Below are positions 39,366 through 48,653 of a stretch of DNA of 56,597 nt, piece after piece; positions within the stretch are counted from its first letter, which is position 1; each line of letters starts with the position of its first letter. The DNA is from a virus. A program made the translations under genes and the position numbers. The notes beneath the pieces are model-generated. The model had not been told where the DNA came from and searched no databases. It saw only the letters and a program-made list of their open reading frames with translations. The stretch is taken from the IMG/VR virus record IMGVR_UViG_3300030419_006978, positions 1-56,597 of that record; one strand, 5' to 3'.

Positions 39366-42335
39366 TTAACGTGTCTTGCCCCTGGTGTACATGCCGTCGT
39401 CACGGCACGAGTCCTGGGCAATTCCCTCAACCCAAGATTGTACCGCGCTTCTTGCCTTTCTATCAACTGTTTCGTCGCCAATCTTTATAACTAGATCCTT
39501 TCTCGCCATTTCTTTATAAAGCTGCGAACGTTTCTGCCCCTCTGCTGCTAAGTTTTCAACCGCCTTGGCTAGGGAATCAACTTGTATACTTAACTTCTGC
39601 GTTGCCCCGCCGCCCGCTGCAGCAGTGCTGGCTGCGGCTTCTGCTACACCAGTGAATGCTGTAGCTAGGGCGACCGTCTTGACCGCAGGAATAGCATCTA
39701 TCGCCTCGGCAACTTCTGCGAACGTAGTGCCAATGATAGATAGACCCGCTGCATTGTCTACCAGCCCAAGCATTGCCTCAAACAACCATGTCAAGGGTAT
39801 AACAACTAGTGCGACAGCGAGTGCCATTATCATGAACGCAGCAGTAAGGGCAGCAATTCCTGCCACAGTAACTGGGATTGCGGGGAGCATCAGCATCATC
39901 ATTCCCATCACCCCCATCAGTGAGAGGGCGAGTATCCCCATCGCCATGGCGACAGACATAATCTTCCCTGCATCCATTTCGGCAAAAGCCTTAACAAATT
40001 GTGCCATACCCAGTGCTGCGATTGCTACACCAACCCCCATAAGCAGGAACGCACCACCAAGAGCCCAGATTATTGGCACTAGAGTAGCGCCCATGATCGC
40101 AGCTGCGAGCAATATGGGCATAATCATCATAAATGTGTACGCCAAGCCCAACATCGTAGCGCCGAAGATGGCAAGCGCAAGAGAGATGGCGAGGATCTGA
40201 CCCGGGTCCATCCCGGCAAAAGCCTTAACGAACACCGACATACCCAGTGCAGCAATCGCTACAGCTGCACCCATGAGCAGGAACGCGAAGCCAATAGCTA
40301 TAATTAATCCAGCAGCAGCAATGCCAATGCCAGAATATACCAAGAGTCCGAACACTACCAACATGGCAACCATCGTAGCGCCGAAGACAAGGAGCGCGAC
40401 TGAGATAGCGAGAATCTGACCCGCGTCGAAACCGGCAAATGATTCCACAAGCATGGAAACGCCCCAAGCAGCGAGAGCAACCGCACCGCCTATCATCAAA
40501 AACGCAGCGCCGACAGCCAAGATAACGGGAACTGCCGACTGAGCCCTGGATGACACGCTTTCCATACCGTCGCCTATCGATCTGATCGCGTCCTCGGCGC
40601 CCTCTCCCGCCTCTGAGAGCAGTTTGTCGACCGATTCGGCTAGTGTGTCAACAACCGGCTTGACAGCCTCTGAGAGACCTTCTCCGAACGCCTTGCCCAC
40701 ATCCTTAGACCAGCCCACTAGCCACTTCTTCAGGAGGAAGAGCATGAGCTTGAGGGCTAGCAACCCAACAACCCAGCTGGCGAGGAAGGCTACAAGCAAT
40801 TGTCCATCGGATAGTTTCAAGAGCCAGTCTGCGAAAGATTTGAGCAAATTAAGAACCGGTGTGATCACTGGCTCCAGCGTGCCCCAGGCTTTCTGATATA
40901 CCTGCTTCCATTTCTCTGCTACGCTGATCCCGGCGGTGATCATATCATTATAATCTTTAGCGTTTGCCTGGGCTCGCTCAGCCTCTCTTTGCTGATAATC
41001 GAACTCTTCTAGTGTCGTGCCAAACAGATTGCCTGCTTCGTTGAGATCGCTAATCCCTGCGGCTGAAGCATATGCTTGTCTTTCGAACTCACCCATGGTC
41101 GCCCAGGATTTACCAGACGCCTCCATAGTCCCAATCAACATCCTGATTTGCTCATCGTAGCTTGCATTAAGGAAATCGATACTGTTTAAGAACGGACCGC
41201 CTAGCATCGCGTTTAATCGACCCGCAGCAGACGCTGCACCATCCCATGTTTTATATTGCGAGACCATACCCAGGAGCGCTCCGACCTCCACTCCTGTTGC
41301 CTTTGCTGCTGCCATGACTTTCTTGAACGCATCGGGCGCGTCTTTTCCGAAACGTGCTATGTGGGGCATTGATGCTTCAAATGTCTGCACCATCTTTCCT
41401 ACCGGCAAGTCAAGTTGCTTAGCTGCCATGGCAACACTCTTAACTGCGCTAATTGCGCCAGCTTCGCTATGACCCATGGAGCGCGTTAACGAATTGACTA
41501 AACTAACCGTCGTCTCGGCACTAACACCAAGTGCCTGCAGTTCATTCCCCAAGCCGATGAGCGTGGCACGCATTGTCGCGCCCATACGGTTAAAGTTAGC
41601 CATGCCCCCCATGAGAGCCAGCAGAGACTCCCCAGATTCTTTTGCGGTAGCGCCGTAAATTCGGGTATTTTGGGTTACTTCCCAAATCTCTTTATTGAAT
41701 TTTCCGCCAGCACCAGCTGCAGCATTAAACGCCGGGAGCGCCGACTCCAGTTCAAGAACAACAGCAGTAATGCCTTCAACGACCATGTCGAAGGCAGACC
41801 CCGCTATGTTAACCGAGTTTAAAAGATCGTCAAATTGAACTACACCCAGATATGCAGCATTAGCAAAGTCACCTGTGTTCTGTGAAAGCTCAACTATGTT
41901 TCCTAGAAGAGAATCGCTTTTATCATCAACAAGGGAGAAGAAGCTTCCAATCTCCTTCATCTTACCGCCGATTTGGGTCTGAAGTTCTAGAGATTTCTCT
42001 TGAGCGTCGTAGCTCTTCATCAAAAGCTGGTAACTTAAGAGTTCTTGCTGGTATTTGTCTTCTTCTAGATCGCCCTTGTCGCGGGCGGTCTTCATCATCT
42101 TAAAGTGAGCCTCAGCTTCGGCTCTCTGAAGCTTGAGTTTAGTATCCGCGAGCTTTACTTCTTCATTGACAAGATCAATTAGTTTTTTGTGTTTGCCCAG
42201 GTGGGCTTCGGTTGCTTTAACTGCGGCTTCCTGGGCGTCAACCGCATCCCGCATGCGCTTCGCGTACTGTTCCGCGTCCTCGTTGAGCCTCTGCCACTCC
42301 TCGCTCGTTATGCCTGGGTTTTTTGGATCGGTCAC
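39366..42335 (-). CDS. Tail tape measure protein
   Basis: 989 residues. It sets tail length and passes through the tube ahead of the DNA. Residues 1-110 are a charged coiled coil; 120-500 are helical with Ala/Gly-rich stretches (LMGGMANFNRMGATMRATLIG); about 510-545 holds a membrane-like stretch, and 600-900 is a set of hydrophobic helices. The last 80 residues are helical, with an SLAKAVENLAAEG segment. Size, position after the tail assembly genes and hydrophobic centre all fit. Three diverged copies of a block (MGAAVAIAALGMSVFVKAFA-type followed by DxGQILAISxAL) repeat near 635, 705 and 783. Confidence 0.9.
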   Translation of the reverse strand: MTDPKNPGITSEEWQRLNEDAEQYAKRMRDAVDAQEAAVKATEAHLGKHKKLIDLVNEEVKLADTKLKLQRAEAEAHFKMMKTARDKGDLEEDKYQQELLSYQLLMKSYDAQEKSLELQTQIGGKMKEIGSFFSLVDDKSDSLLGNIVELSQNTGDFANAAYLGVVQFDDLLNSVNIAGSAFDMVVEGITAVVLELESALPAFNAAAGAGGKFNKEIWEVTQNTRIYGATAKESGESLLALMGGMANFNRMGATMRATLIGLGNELQALGVSAETTVSLVNSLTRSMGHSEAGAISAVKSVAMAAKQLDLPVGKMVQTFEASMPHIARFGKDAPDAFKKVMAAAKATGVEVGALLGMVSQYKTWDGAASAAGRLNAMLGGPFLNSIDFLNASYDEQIRMLIGTMEASGKSWATMGEFERQAYASAAGISDLNEAGNLFGTTLEEFDYQQREAERAQANAKDYNDMITAGISVAEKWKQVYQKAWGTLEPVITPVLNLLKSFADWLLKLSDGQLLVAFLASWVVGLLALKLMLFLLKKWLVGWSKDVGKAFGEGLSEAVKPVVDTLAESVDKLLSEAGEGAEDAIRSIGDGMESVSSRAQSAVPVILAVGAAFLMIGGAVALAAWGVSMLVESFAGFDAGQILAISVALLVFGATMVAMLVVFGLLVYSGIGIAAAGLIIAIGFAFLLMGAAVAIAALGMSVFVKAFAGMDPGQILAISLALAIFGATMLGLAYTFMMIMPILLAAAIMGATLVPIIWALGGAFLLMGVGVAIAALGMAQFVKAFAEMDAGKIMSVAMAMGILALSLMGVMGMMMLMLPAIPVTVAGIAALTAAFMIMALAVALVVIPLTWLFEAMLGLVDNAAGLSIIGTTFAEVAEAIDAIPAVKTVALATAFTGVAEAAASTAAAGGGATQKLSIQVDSLAKAVENLAAEGQKRSQLYKEMARKDLVIKIGDETVDRKARSAVQSWVEGIAQDSCRDDGMYTRGKTR
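39930..40530. repeat. Three-copy hydrophobic repeat in the tape measure gene
   Basis: Each copy encodes a membrane-like helix, a Phe-Val-x-Ala-Phe-Ala segment and then MDPGQILAISLALAIFGATM-like residues. The copies are spaced about 70-78 residues. DNA similarity is visible too (GATCTGACCCGGGTCC-like phases at 40195 and 40415). Confidence 0.7.
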
Positions 42336-42347
42336 CGGTTACTGCCC

Positions 42348-42689
42348 CTACTTAATGGGCCACTTTAGCCCAGTTTCTTTTTCGAATCCCTGCACTGCAG
42401 ATTCTAAGCGATGCCTGCTGGAGAGAGTTCTTGGGTCGTCTAGACCATAACGTAGGTAGGCATCCATATACCTTTTTTCACCGCCAATCGCACCCACAAA
42501 AGAATCGATTTCACTTTTGCGTCCGCGAACTTTAATTGTCTGACCATATCCCTTTCCGAACATCCTGTTCAGAATATGTTTTATGACCGTTCCAAACCTT
42601 CGGAGAAGTACCTCATCTAGCTCTCCCCTGCGTGCCACTCCCAAGTCAAGCACTAACGGCTGCAGGCTATCTTCTTGCAGGTTTTCCAT
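42348..42689 (-). CDS. Small virion or tail assembly protein, unknown
   Basis: 113 residues between the tail assembly genes and the tape measure. The body has LLRRFGTVIKHILNRMFGKG and a basic patch IKVRGRKSEIDSF, then a charged helix at the C terminus. No family recognised; location suggests a tail component. GGAGGAAC precedes the ATG and a strong terminator lies upstream, so its transcript may start between 42690 and 42731. Confidence 0.65.
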   Translation of the reverse strand: MENLQEDSLQPLVLDLGVARRGELDEVLLRRFGTVIKHILNRMFGKGYGQTIKVRGRKSEIDSFVGAIGGEKRYMDAYLRYGLDDPRTLSSRHRLESAVQGFEKETGLKWPIK

Positions 42690-42731
42690 ATAAGTTCCTC
42701 CAGACGGACCTCGTCTTAATAATTAGTAAAT

Positions 42732-42768
42732 AAAAAAAGAAAAGGTCAGTGATGTCACCGACCTTTTC
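42732..42768 (-). terminator. Intrinsic terminator between tail assembly genes and tape measure
   Basis: On the minus strand the stem GAAAAGGTC-GTGA / TCAC-GACCTTTTC (one internal mismatch) is followed by seven T. It should reduce transcription into the tape measure operon unless an internal promoter or antitermination exists; I found only a weak candidate promoter. Confidence 0.85.
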
Positions 42769-42792
42769 AATCAATACTTAAATATGTTTGTC

Positions 42793-43041
42793 CTATCTAC
42801 GTTTAGATTTGGATTTAGCCTTTCGTGATGCGGCATCATGAGCTTCTTTCTCTTTCTTAAACTGATCGGACAAGCGCTGCATGAACCACCTTCTAAGCTT
42901 AACGGGTAAATTATATGCCTCTATAAAACTCCAGCCACCGTGATATTTAAGTAGAAAAAATTGTTCATACACATTAGCCATGTACTCGTCGCTTAGGCCA
43001 AAAGAATTCCGCTGTAAACGGAACCTCCGTATCTGCCTCAT
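42793..43041 (-). CDS. Downstream frame of a tail assembly chaperone pair
   Basis: 82 residues, overlapping the gp26-like gene by 68 bases in another frame. YEQFFLLKYHGGWSFIEAYN and LPVKLRRWFMQRLSDQFKKE are typical of the T4 gp51/tail-assembly-chaperone second part, ending in a Lys/Arg-rich tail. No good ribosome binding site precedes its ATG at 43041, and a TTT-T slip site at 42998-43006 would fuse it to the upstream protein (see frameshift feature). Confidence 0.72.
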   Translation of the reverse strand: MRQIRRFRLQRNSFGLSDEYMANVYEQFFLLKYHGGWSFIEAYNLPVKLRRWFMQRLSDQFKKEKEAHDAASRKAKSKSKRR

Positions 43042-43837
43042 AAGAGCACGCCTGGCATGTGAAGGTTTGGATTAAATCTAAGTTTGGAATTGCCTTGCGG
43101 TAGGCGGTTCTCAAAAAATGCGAGTCCAACGTTGGCATGCTGTTGATGAACTGATTAATGTGAGATCTATCTTCGGAACCATTAACCGAAACGATAAATT
43201 GCTTAAGCTGATCCGTTAATAATGATTCCGGAAGCTTCTTTCTACGCTTGTTTTCTGTCATTTGCGACAAGTGTAATTCGTCTTTGCTGGTAAGCGGTCG
43301 AAACTCAACTTGAACGCCCGACTTAGGCACAGTAACTAAGAAAGTGTTGTTCGTAGTTCTGGTTATCTCATCCGTCTCGGCGGCATCAAGCACCCCGACC
43401 TCATCCAAATCAAAAGATTGGTCTGAAACTTCCATGCAAGCGGGACATGTAATTTTTGCCTCATATTCTGAGCCATAGCCAGTAATACGAGCAGCCACAA
43501 TTATAGCATTCTTGTCGCCAATTATTAGGTCCTCTACTTTGACCTTTTTGTCAACAAGTACATTTTGAATAAACCGATCAACGGCTATCCCCTTCTTTAA
43601 AAGGGTCTTTGAGGCTAAAATATCCTCATCCTTGGCGGTCATGTATCTGATCTCAACAGTTTCCTGACCGTGAAGGGGGTGTGACTCTGGATATAGCTCC
43701 CCTTTTGTTGGCAGTTCCACAAATTCAGTCGGGGTGACGAATTGTAAAGGAGCCTGTTCGGCTGTTCCCGTGAGCGCCTCCACGGGAGGTGTTTGATCCG
43801 GCACTGCACCAGTGCGGTCTTCATTATTTCTTGGCAT
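42974..43837 (-). CDS. gp26: gp26-like baseplate hub/tail assembly protein
   Basis: 287 residues. FVELPTKGELYPESHPLHGQ, EIRYMTAKDEDILASKTLL, RFIQNVLVDKKVKVEDLIIGDKNAI and AARITGYGSEYEAKITCPAC are the conserved blocks of the T4_baseplate (gp26/gp51) family. CPAC plus FTCQAC suggests a zinc site holding the two halves. Lies between tube and tape measure, where lambda and P2 carry their G/GT-type chaperones. The C terminus ends EFFWPKRRVHG and overlaps the +1 frame of the next gene. Confidence 0.83.
   Translation of the reverse strand: MPRNNEDRTGAVPDQTPPVEALTGTAEQAPLQFVTPTEFVELPTKGELYPESHPLHGQETVEIRYMTAKDEDILASKTLLKKGIAVDRFIQNVLVDKKVKVEDLIIGDKNAIIVAARITGYGSEYEAKITCPACMEVSDQSFDLDEVGVLDAAETDEITRTTNNTFLVTVPKSGVQVEFRPLTSKDELHLSQMTENKRRKKLPESLLTDQLKQFIVSVNGSEDRSHINQFINSMPTLDSHFLRTAYRKAIPNLDLIQTFTCQACSYEADTEVPFTAEFFWPKRRVHG
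42998..43006 (-). other. Candidate +1 frameshift site
   Basis: Minus strand reads TTC TTT TGG in the gp26-like frame. A tRNA on TTT can slip one base forward to TTT, after which GGC CTA AGC of the next frame is read. The result would be a 347-residue fusion of 279 gp26-like residues and 68 from the downstream frame. A slow Trp codon follows the slip. No stimulatory structure was examined. Confidence 0.4.
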
Positions 43838-43908
43838 TAATTACCTCTCTTCCTTTCAAGGTATGTAAAGAGTATAGCAGGCTTTGTTTAAATTTTAAAA
43901 TAATTTAT

Positions 43909-44457
43909 TTATCGCTGAACAGGGTTGTAGCTAGCCCAATCGAACCGAAGAGTCAGGGTGACATCAATCAGGTCGTCGCCAGAATAATCAAAATCACCAA
44001 ACTTTACCGCTTGAACCCAGCAGTTCTGGAGTGCCCACTCGTCCGCGACGTTGCCATCACCATCGAGTGCCCTAATTACAACACCATTGATACCAAACTC
44101 GGTTGCCTTTTTCTTAGAAACGATTGCCTGCTTGGCATCTTCAAAGGTGTTCGGCTCATTCCAGCCCATTCCCTCGCTCGATCCTGCGCCTAGTGCTTCC
44201 CACATAATATTAGAAGCATTTGGACTAACTGGATCAACAAGGGTTACATCGAGAGTCTCCCACTCTACAACACCGGGGAAATAAAACTTATGGCTAAGGA
44301 ATCTATGCTCTGCCTCTGTTACACTGAAACTTGGTCGACCAGAAGTCTTAACCAAGTAAGAAACTGTCTGTCCCGTCTGACCCAAATTCATCTCAAGTAT
44401 AAATCTATTTTGACGCTTTGGTACTAAACTCCTATCTGCCCAATATGTATCTGCCAT
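43909..44457 (-). CDS. gp19: Tail tube protein gp19
   Basis: 182 residues, the normal tube size. KRQNRFILEMN, PSFSVTEAEHRFLSHKFYFPG and VEWETLDVTLVDPVSPNASN are conserved tube-protein blocks; the C-terminal FDYSGDDLIDVTLTLRFDW strand packs against neighbours. Sheath gene upstream and tail assembly genes downstream match T4 order. GGGAG precedes the ATG, with an ACTATTTA motif 21 bases upstream. Confidence 0.92.
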   Translation of the reverse strand: MADTYWADRSLVPKRQNRFILEMNLGQTGQTVSYLVKTSGRPSFSVTEAEHRFLSHKFYFPGVVEWETLDVTLVDPVSPNASNIMWEALGAGSSEGMGWNEPNTFEDAKQAIVSKKKATEFGINGVVIRALDGDGNVADEWALQNCWVQAVKFGDFDYSGDDLIDVTLTLRFDWASYNPVQR

Positions 44458-44477
44458 CTCTATTTATCTCCCTGTTG

Positions 44478-44485
44478 TAAATAGT
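44478..44485 (-). promoter_or_regulatory. ACTATTTA candidate late-promoter motif before gp19
   Basis: Exact match on the minus strand, 21 bases before the gp19 ATG. It shares its first base with the 3' end of the hairpin at 44485-44509. Confidence 0.5.
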
Positions 44486-44509
44486 GAGGGGAGGAAAAAC
44501 CACCCCTCA
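44485..44509 (-). terminator. Hairpin between sheath and tube genes
   Basis: TGAGGGG/CCCCTCA 7 bp stem with an 11-base loop, just after the sheath stop. The following bases (CTATTTAC) are only moderately T-rich, so it may attenuate rather than fully stop transcription, giving tube its own late transcript. Confidence 0.55.
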
Positions 44510-44512
44510 GTT

Positions 44513-47392
44513 TTAGTCCTCAAATGACGCTCCACTATCCGTGATTACAAAATCAATCGCGATAAATTCAATCGCCCTAGCAGGCTTAAGCAAAATCTTT
44601 GCATACATGATATTTCTATCAATCAGATCCGGAGTCGTAGTAGTCTCATCTAGCACCACCTTGAAGTCGGCAAGACCAAGCCTTGCTCGGACACTTCTTA
44701 AGAAGGGCTCAACCTCACCGTGGAACCTGTTCCATGTTGACGAAACATTTTGGTCAAACAACAGCCTTGAGGCAATAAACGAGATCCTCTTCTTGACAAA
44801 GATCATAAGCCGTCGAACGTTAACTCTGTCCAGGGCTGACCTAGTGACCTGTAGAGTCTTCTGTCCAAAGATCACGATACCTTCCGCCGGGAAGCTAGCA
44901 ATCGGGTTAATGTTTGCGCTGTACAACTGGTCTCTGTCCTTAGAGGTTAGTCGTTGGCGCACTCCGATGACCGGAATTCCCGCTGCACCTTCGGTTAAGC
45001 CACCCCGGGTGAAGCCTGCGGGGGCAAACCATGGCTCAGCGCGGCGATCAACACTTGAGAAAGTGCCGATAGCTGCCACCGAGGGCGGTGCCCACAGAGA
45101 CGCGTCACTTAGAGTATCCTTAATGCGTACCCATGGGAAGTAGGCGCAACCATAGCTACTGTTAATTCCTCTATCCCGCAGTGCGGAAATAGTGTCAGAC
45201 ACAGCAGTAGAAGCATGCCTTGATTCCTCGGTATTTGCGTTCTCGTGACTCGGCACATAGCCGCTAGCGAGGTCGATGACCGCAAGAGAGTCTGCTCGGT
45301 CCTCACAGATGTTAATTAAGTGAGAAGTCAAAGCAGCATTCGTTAATCCGGGCATCGATGCCAAGTTCATCTCGACTACCTCTGGGTCAGCGATAGAATC
45401 CATCGCCCTCTTCACAGAGTTATAAGCATAGTTGTTGAACTGGGTCTTACCCGAGAGAAGGGAGTTCCGGAAGGGCTCCTTCTCCTTGATATCCAAGCCA
45501 TCATGACCGCCGAAGAAAGGAGCAGTGAACCTATCAAATCCGTTATCCAGAATCTTGGTATATCCGCCCGAGACCGCCGTAAAAGAGTGACCCGCTGCAC
45601 GGGAACCACTGGAGTATGCGGCGTTTCTAGCATTTAGAGGCTTAACATCGTCGAGCGTGAAGATCCACGAATGTTCAGTCCTCGCTCCAGCTGCGAAGGA
45701 ATCGATTCCATCCGGCTTAGAGCGGACAATGTCCCTGACACTGTCTTCAAACCTAGTGCTCGTAGCAGATTTGCCATACTGAGCGCCGAAGTAAGCTTCC
45801 TTGGGATTTGACATCCCGCCATCAGAGGCTGAAATTCTCAAAGGCAGCGTGGGATAGTTAAAGACCCCAGCCCATGCGTGGGCGGTCTCGCCAGTCGTTG
45901 TTACGACGAACTGACCAAAGCCGTGCCCGCCTGCAATTTGATAAGAGCCAGTTTCCGGTCCAATTAATCCCGCCTTCTGTGCGAAAGCGTTTGTCGGGCG
46001 ACTCGTGGTTGAGCCGCTCGTCACGGTAAAGGACTTGAACTTCAAAGGTCCGTATACACCAAATGGCAGGAACCTAGCATCGGTGGCACCGTTGTCCACC
46101 TCTTGATTCATCTCTACCCTTATAAATCTGGACTTGTTATCATAAGCACCTAGTTCACGGTATCTCCGCTCGCCGTCGTCCCAGATTCTGCGAATATCTC
46201 CAATCTTCTTAGCCAAGTAGTTTGGAGAATGCGGGTTCAAGTCGCAATTGCTGAACTTTTCAACAACCACAACTGCGTTATCGGAGTCCTTAATGTCTCT
46301 CAGGACCACGTCGAACGTACCATATGGATCCGCGTCAGTCGTGGCGGCAGCGATGTTTTCGATAGACACCTTGAGGTTGTTTTGCACCCACTCACCGTGC
46401 TGCAAGCCGTGAAACTTGAAGAGCTTTGTGGTATAGGTAGCATTATCCGCATCAGGTGTGAAGCTGTTTGCGCTACCAGAGGTGACTATGCCCAAATCTT
46501 GTGAAATAAACCAACCGGTCTGGGAGTCAATTAGAGACTCTCTCTGGTACAGCTTGCCCTTGAGGTCTGCCCAATAGCTCGTGCCATCTCCCAGACCCAT
46601 AATACATCCATGAATCGTGTCCGATCCACCACCTAGACCACTGGTGTCCGCAATTGCTCGCTCGAACGTTTCTCCGAGCCAAAGCTCCTCTCGGACGCCG
46701 CTAGGAGTAATCGAAGTATTGCATAGCGTTGGGTTAGTGTTGAACACTTTACGAATATACTTATCAGAAGTCTCTGCGAAGTTGAATGTCACCTTCTTAT
46801 TAGTTGTACTAGAGGTGACCAGTAGGGTAAACTCTTGATTCGCCCCGGTATTTGCGATAAGTTGAGCGTTTTTGGCTGTAGTGCCGCCACCTCGGGCTGA
46901 TCCCGAGAGGCTTACGTGCATACCGTTTCTGTCACAATACCAAACTGCAGCCAACATTCCCGTCGGTGCGGCTCCGGAGTTAAACAGCCACAAACCATAA
47001 GCTCCACCGGTCGTTCCGGCGAGGTTGCCAGCGGTTGACCAGCCAGCAGCACCATCCGAAGTGGCATCGCGGTGTTGAGAACCAAGAAGCCTAACGACGG
47101 TGCAGGGGCTACTATTTCTTAGCCACGCCTGGGCAGCGTACGCTGCGTATGTGGGGGCTAAGCTGTTGCCCTCTCTCCAGATATCGCCTCCGCGACCTCC
47201 TGGGACGGGTTCTCCAAAAACGGTTACAAAATCCGAGAAGGAATCAACCTGCACAGGAGCCATGGCGGGACCTCGTGCAAATCTTCCAATTAATACCGGA
47301 CCTACGCCTAGTGGCTCAGCCGGTAGTTGGGAGTTATCAATCTCGTTAATGAATACGCCGGGGGATACAAATTTAAACTTCTTTACTGACAT
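44513..47392 (-). CDS. gp18: Tail sheath protein gp18
   Basis: 959 residues, larger than T4 gp18 (659). The N terminus VSPGVFINEIDNSQLPAEPL and GPVLIGRFARGPAMAPVQV is the sheath signature; the C-terminal region INPIASFPAEGIVIFGQKTL, RSALDRVNVRRLMIFVKKRI, FEPFLRSVRARLGL-like residues and the last strand YAKILLKPARAIEFIAIDF are the conserved sheath core that links subunits. The extra central residues (about 120-500) likely form surface domains. AAGGAG precedes the ATG. Confidence 0.95.
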   Translation of the reverse strand: MSVKKFKFVSPGVFINEIDNSQLPAEPLGVGPVLIGRFARGPAMAPVQVDSFSDFVTVFGEPVPGGRGGDIWREGNSLAPTYAAYAAQAWLRNSSPCTVVRLLGSQHRDATSDGAAGWSTAGNLAGTTGGAYGLWLFNSGAAPTGMLAAVWYCDRNGMHVSLSGSARGGGTTAKNAQLIANTGANQEFTLLVTSSTTNKKVTFNFAETSDKYIRKVFNTNPTLCNTSITPSGVREELWLGETFERAIADTSGLGGGSDTIHGCIMGLGDGTSYWADLKGKLYQRESLIDSQTGWFISQDLGIVTSGSANSFTPDADNATYTTKLFKFHGLQHGEWVQNNLKVSIENIAAATTDADPYGTFDVVLRDIKDSDNAVVVVEKFSNCDLNPHSPNYLAKKIGDIRRIWDDGERRYRELGAYDNKSRFIRVEMNQEVDNGATDARFLPFGVYGPLKFKSFTVTSGSTTSRPTNAFAQKAGLIGPETGSYQIAGGHGFGQFVVTTTGETAHAWAGVFNYPTLPLRISASDGGMSNPKEAYFGAQYGKSATSTRFEDSVRDIVRSKPDGIDSFAAGARTEHSWIFTLDDVKPLNARNAAYSSGSRAAGHSFTAVSGGYTKILDNGFDRFTAPFFGGHDGLDIKEKEPFRNSLLSGKTQFNNYAYNSVKRAMDSIADPEVVEMNLASMPGLTNAALTSHLINICEDRADSLAVIDLASGYVPSHENANTEESRHASTAVSDTISALRDRGINSSYGCAYFPWVRIKDTLSDASLWAPPSVAAIGTFSSVDRRAEPWFAPAGFTRGGLTEGAAGIPVIGVRQRLTSKDRDQLYSANINPIASFPAEGIVIFGQKTLQVTRSALDRVNVRRLMIFVKKRISFIASRLLFDQNVSSTWNRFHGEVEPFLRSVRARLGLADFKVVLDETTTTPDLIDRNIMYAKILLKPARAIEFIAIDFVITDSGASFED

Positions 47393-47455
47393 TCCTCAAC
47401 ACTCCTTATCCGATGAAAATTCTAGTGTTTTCTCGGTGAACTATATTTCTGTTAC

Positions 47456-47463
47456 TAAATAGT
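47456..47463 (-). promoter_or_regulatory. ACTATTTA candidate late-promoter motif before gp18
   Basis: Exact match on the minus strand, 64 bases before the sheath ATG. Confidence 0.45.
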
Positions 47464-47489
47464 CGTTCGAAACCCGAAAGTCCATCTAT

Positions 47490-47497
47490 TATTTATA
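47490..47497 (-). promoter_or_regulatory. TATAAATA, T4-type late promoter match before gp18
   Basis: On the minus strand, exactly the T4 late -10 sequence TATAAATA occurs 98 bases before the sheath ATG, with no sigma70 -35 box, in the region between the gp15-like gene and gp18. Confidence 0.4.
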
Positions 47498-47513
47498 AAA
47501 AGCTCGGACACTG

Positions 47514-48653
47514 TTAACAGGACTCAAAGGGCTCAGGAGTCAATTGCGGATCTGGTCGCGAGTCCTCGACGCCATCGCGATTCTCATCTATAATAGTTCT
47601 GGCTCGTATACGAGTTACGGAGCTGTCTCGGGAAGCGCCCCTGCCGACTCTGCCTCCTGCACTGGAGCCTGCGGCGGTTTCCTCTGGCGGAAGGTCTCCG
47701 GGGAAGGTGTCGGCAGCTGCCATTACACGGGTGGACGGATCGTCCCGATAAAAGCCACGCGTAACCCGCTGGCTATCTGGAACAAGATTATCGTTTCTGT
47801 CCCCAAGAATCGAACGCTCGCGAGGAGTGCTGACTGTGACTGCACTTTCTCTATAAACTATCATCGGCTTCTCTTCGTTGGGTCCTCCACCAAGCAAGTA
47901 GCCAAGTACCTTTATTTCGATGGTTGTTTTATATACCCGAGACTCCTCATCCATGTTTGCAGAATTATTCTCCTGAGAATAGTCTTGCTGAATAAAAGCC
48001 TCGTATACATGTCCATCCCTTGTCATCAAGAAATAGTTGAGGGCAGCCCCGGGCTCCGGTCCGACCCTTGTCATGAAGGGGGTTATAAGCTCGTTAATCT
48101 GCTGTTGATATTCACACTGAAGGACTATAGAGTATGATACATCAACATAAACAGGCATTGGAATTGTTATTGATTCAAAGATGGGCTTGCTTATTTTTCT
48201 CGTTCTAAAATTTACCTGACCATGCCCAACACCGCCGCGAGTTTTCTTGCCGGTATGAGCGTTTGTGTGCCGAGCCGTTACTTCTTGCTTAATCCTTCTG
48301 CCGATTGTTATCGATCCTCCCTTGCCGTCCTTGACGGGGGGCACGTTTCCCCAATAAATGCCCTTTTTGCCTGGATCTTTTGCCATTGCCGTTCGCTCAA
48401 TGGTTAGCAGTGGGAGCTTGAGAATATTATTGATATCCCGTAAGTCCCTATTGTGCTTGGTCTGGAAAGCTCGTTCCGCAGAAACCCACAGGACCGGTGT
48501 TCTTACCCACCCTTTGTTCGTTGTAGAGTGCAAATTGAGCCCCTCCACCCAATCCAGCATTGCTGCATCAATTGTCTCTATCGTTGACGGTTTAAGCTCC
48601 TTTTCCCTTAAGATACTAGGGTTGCGAAGACCCGTATAATGTTTAGGTGGCAT
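47514..48653 (-). CDS. Tail completion / sheath stabiliser-like protein
   Basis: 379 residues from the ATG at 48653 (GGAGGG nine bases upstream; an earlier in-frame start would overlap the previous gene far more). ESITIPMPVYVDVSYSIVLQ and CEYQQQINELITPFM resemble gp15/gp3 terminators, in which this segment forms the ring that closes the tail at the neck. The N-terminal third (DDINNILKLPLLTIERT-like) and the Ser/Arg-rich C-terminal 80 residues are less conserved; the tail ends with a DENRDGVEDSRPDP segment. Position between neck and sheath fits. Confidence 0.75.
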   Translation of the reverse strand: MPPKHYTGLRNPSILREKELKPSTIETIDAAMLDWVEGLNLHSTTNKGWVRTPVLWVSAERAFQTKHNRDLRDINNILKLPLLTIERTAMAKDPGKKGIYWGNVPPVKDGKGGSITIGRRIKQEVTARHTNAHTGKKTRGGVGHGQVNFRTRKISKPIFESITIPMPVYVDVSYSIVLQCEYQQQINELITPFMTRVGPEPGAALNYFLMTRDGHVYEAFIQQDYSQENNSANMDEESRVYKTTIEIKVLGYLLGGGPNEEKPMIVYRESAVTVSTPRERSILGDRNDNLVPDSQRVTRGFYRDDPSTRVMAAADTFPGDLPPEETAAGSSAGGRVGRGASRDSSVTRIRARTIIDENRDGVEDSRPDPQLTPEPFESC

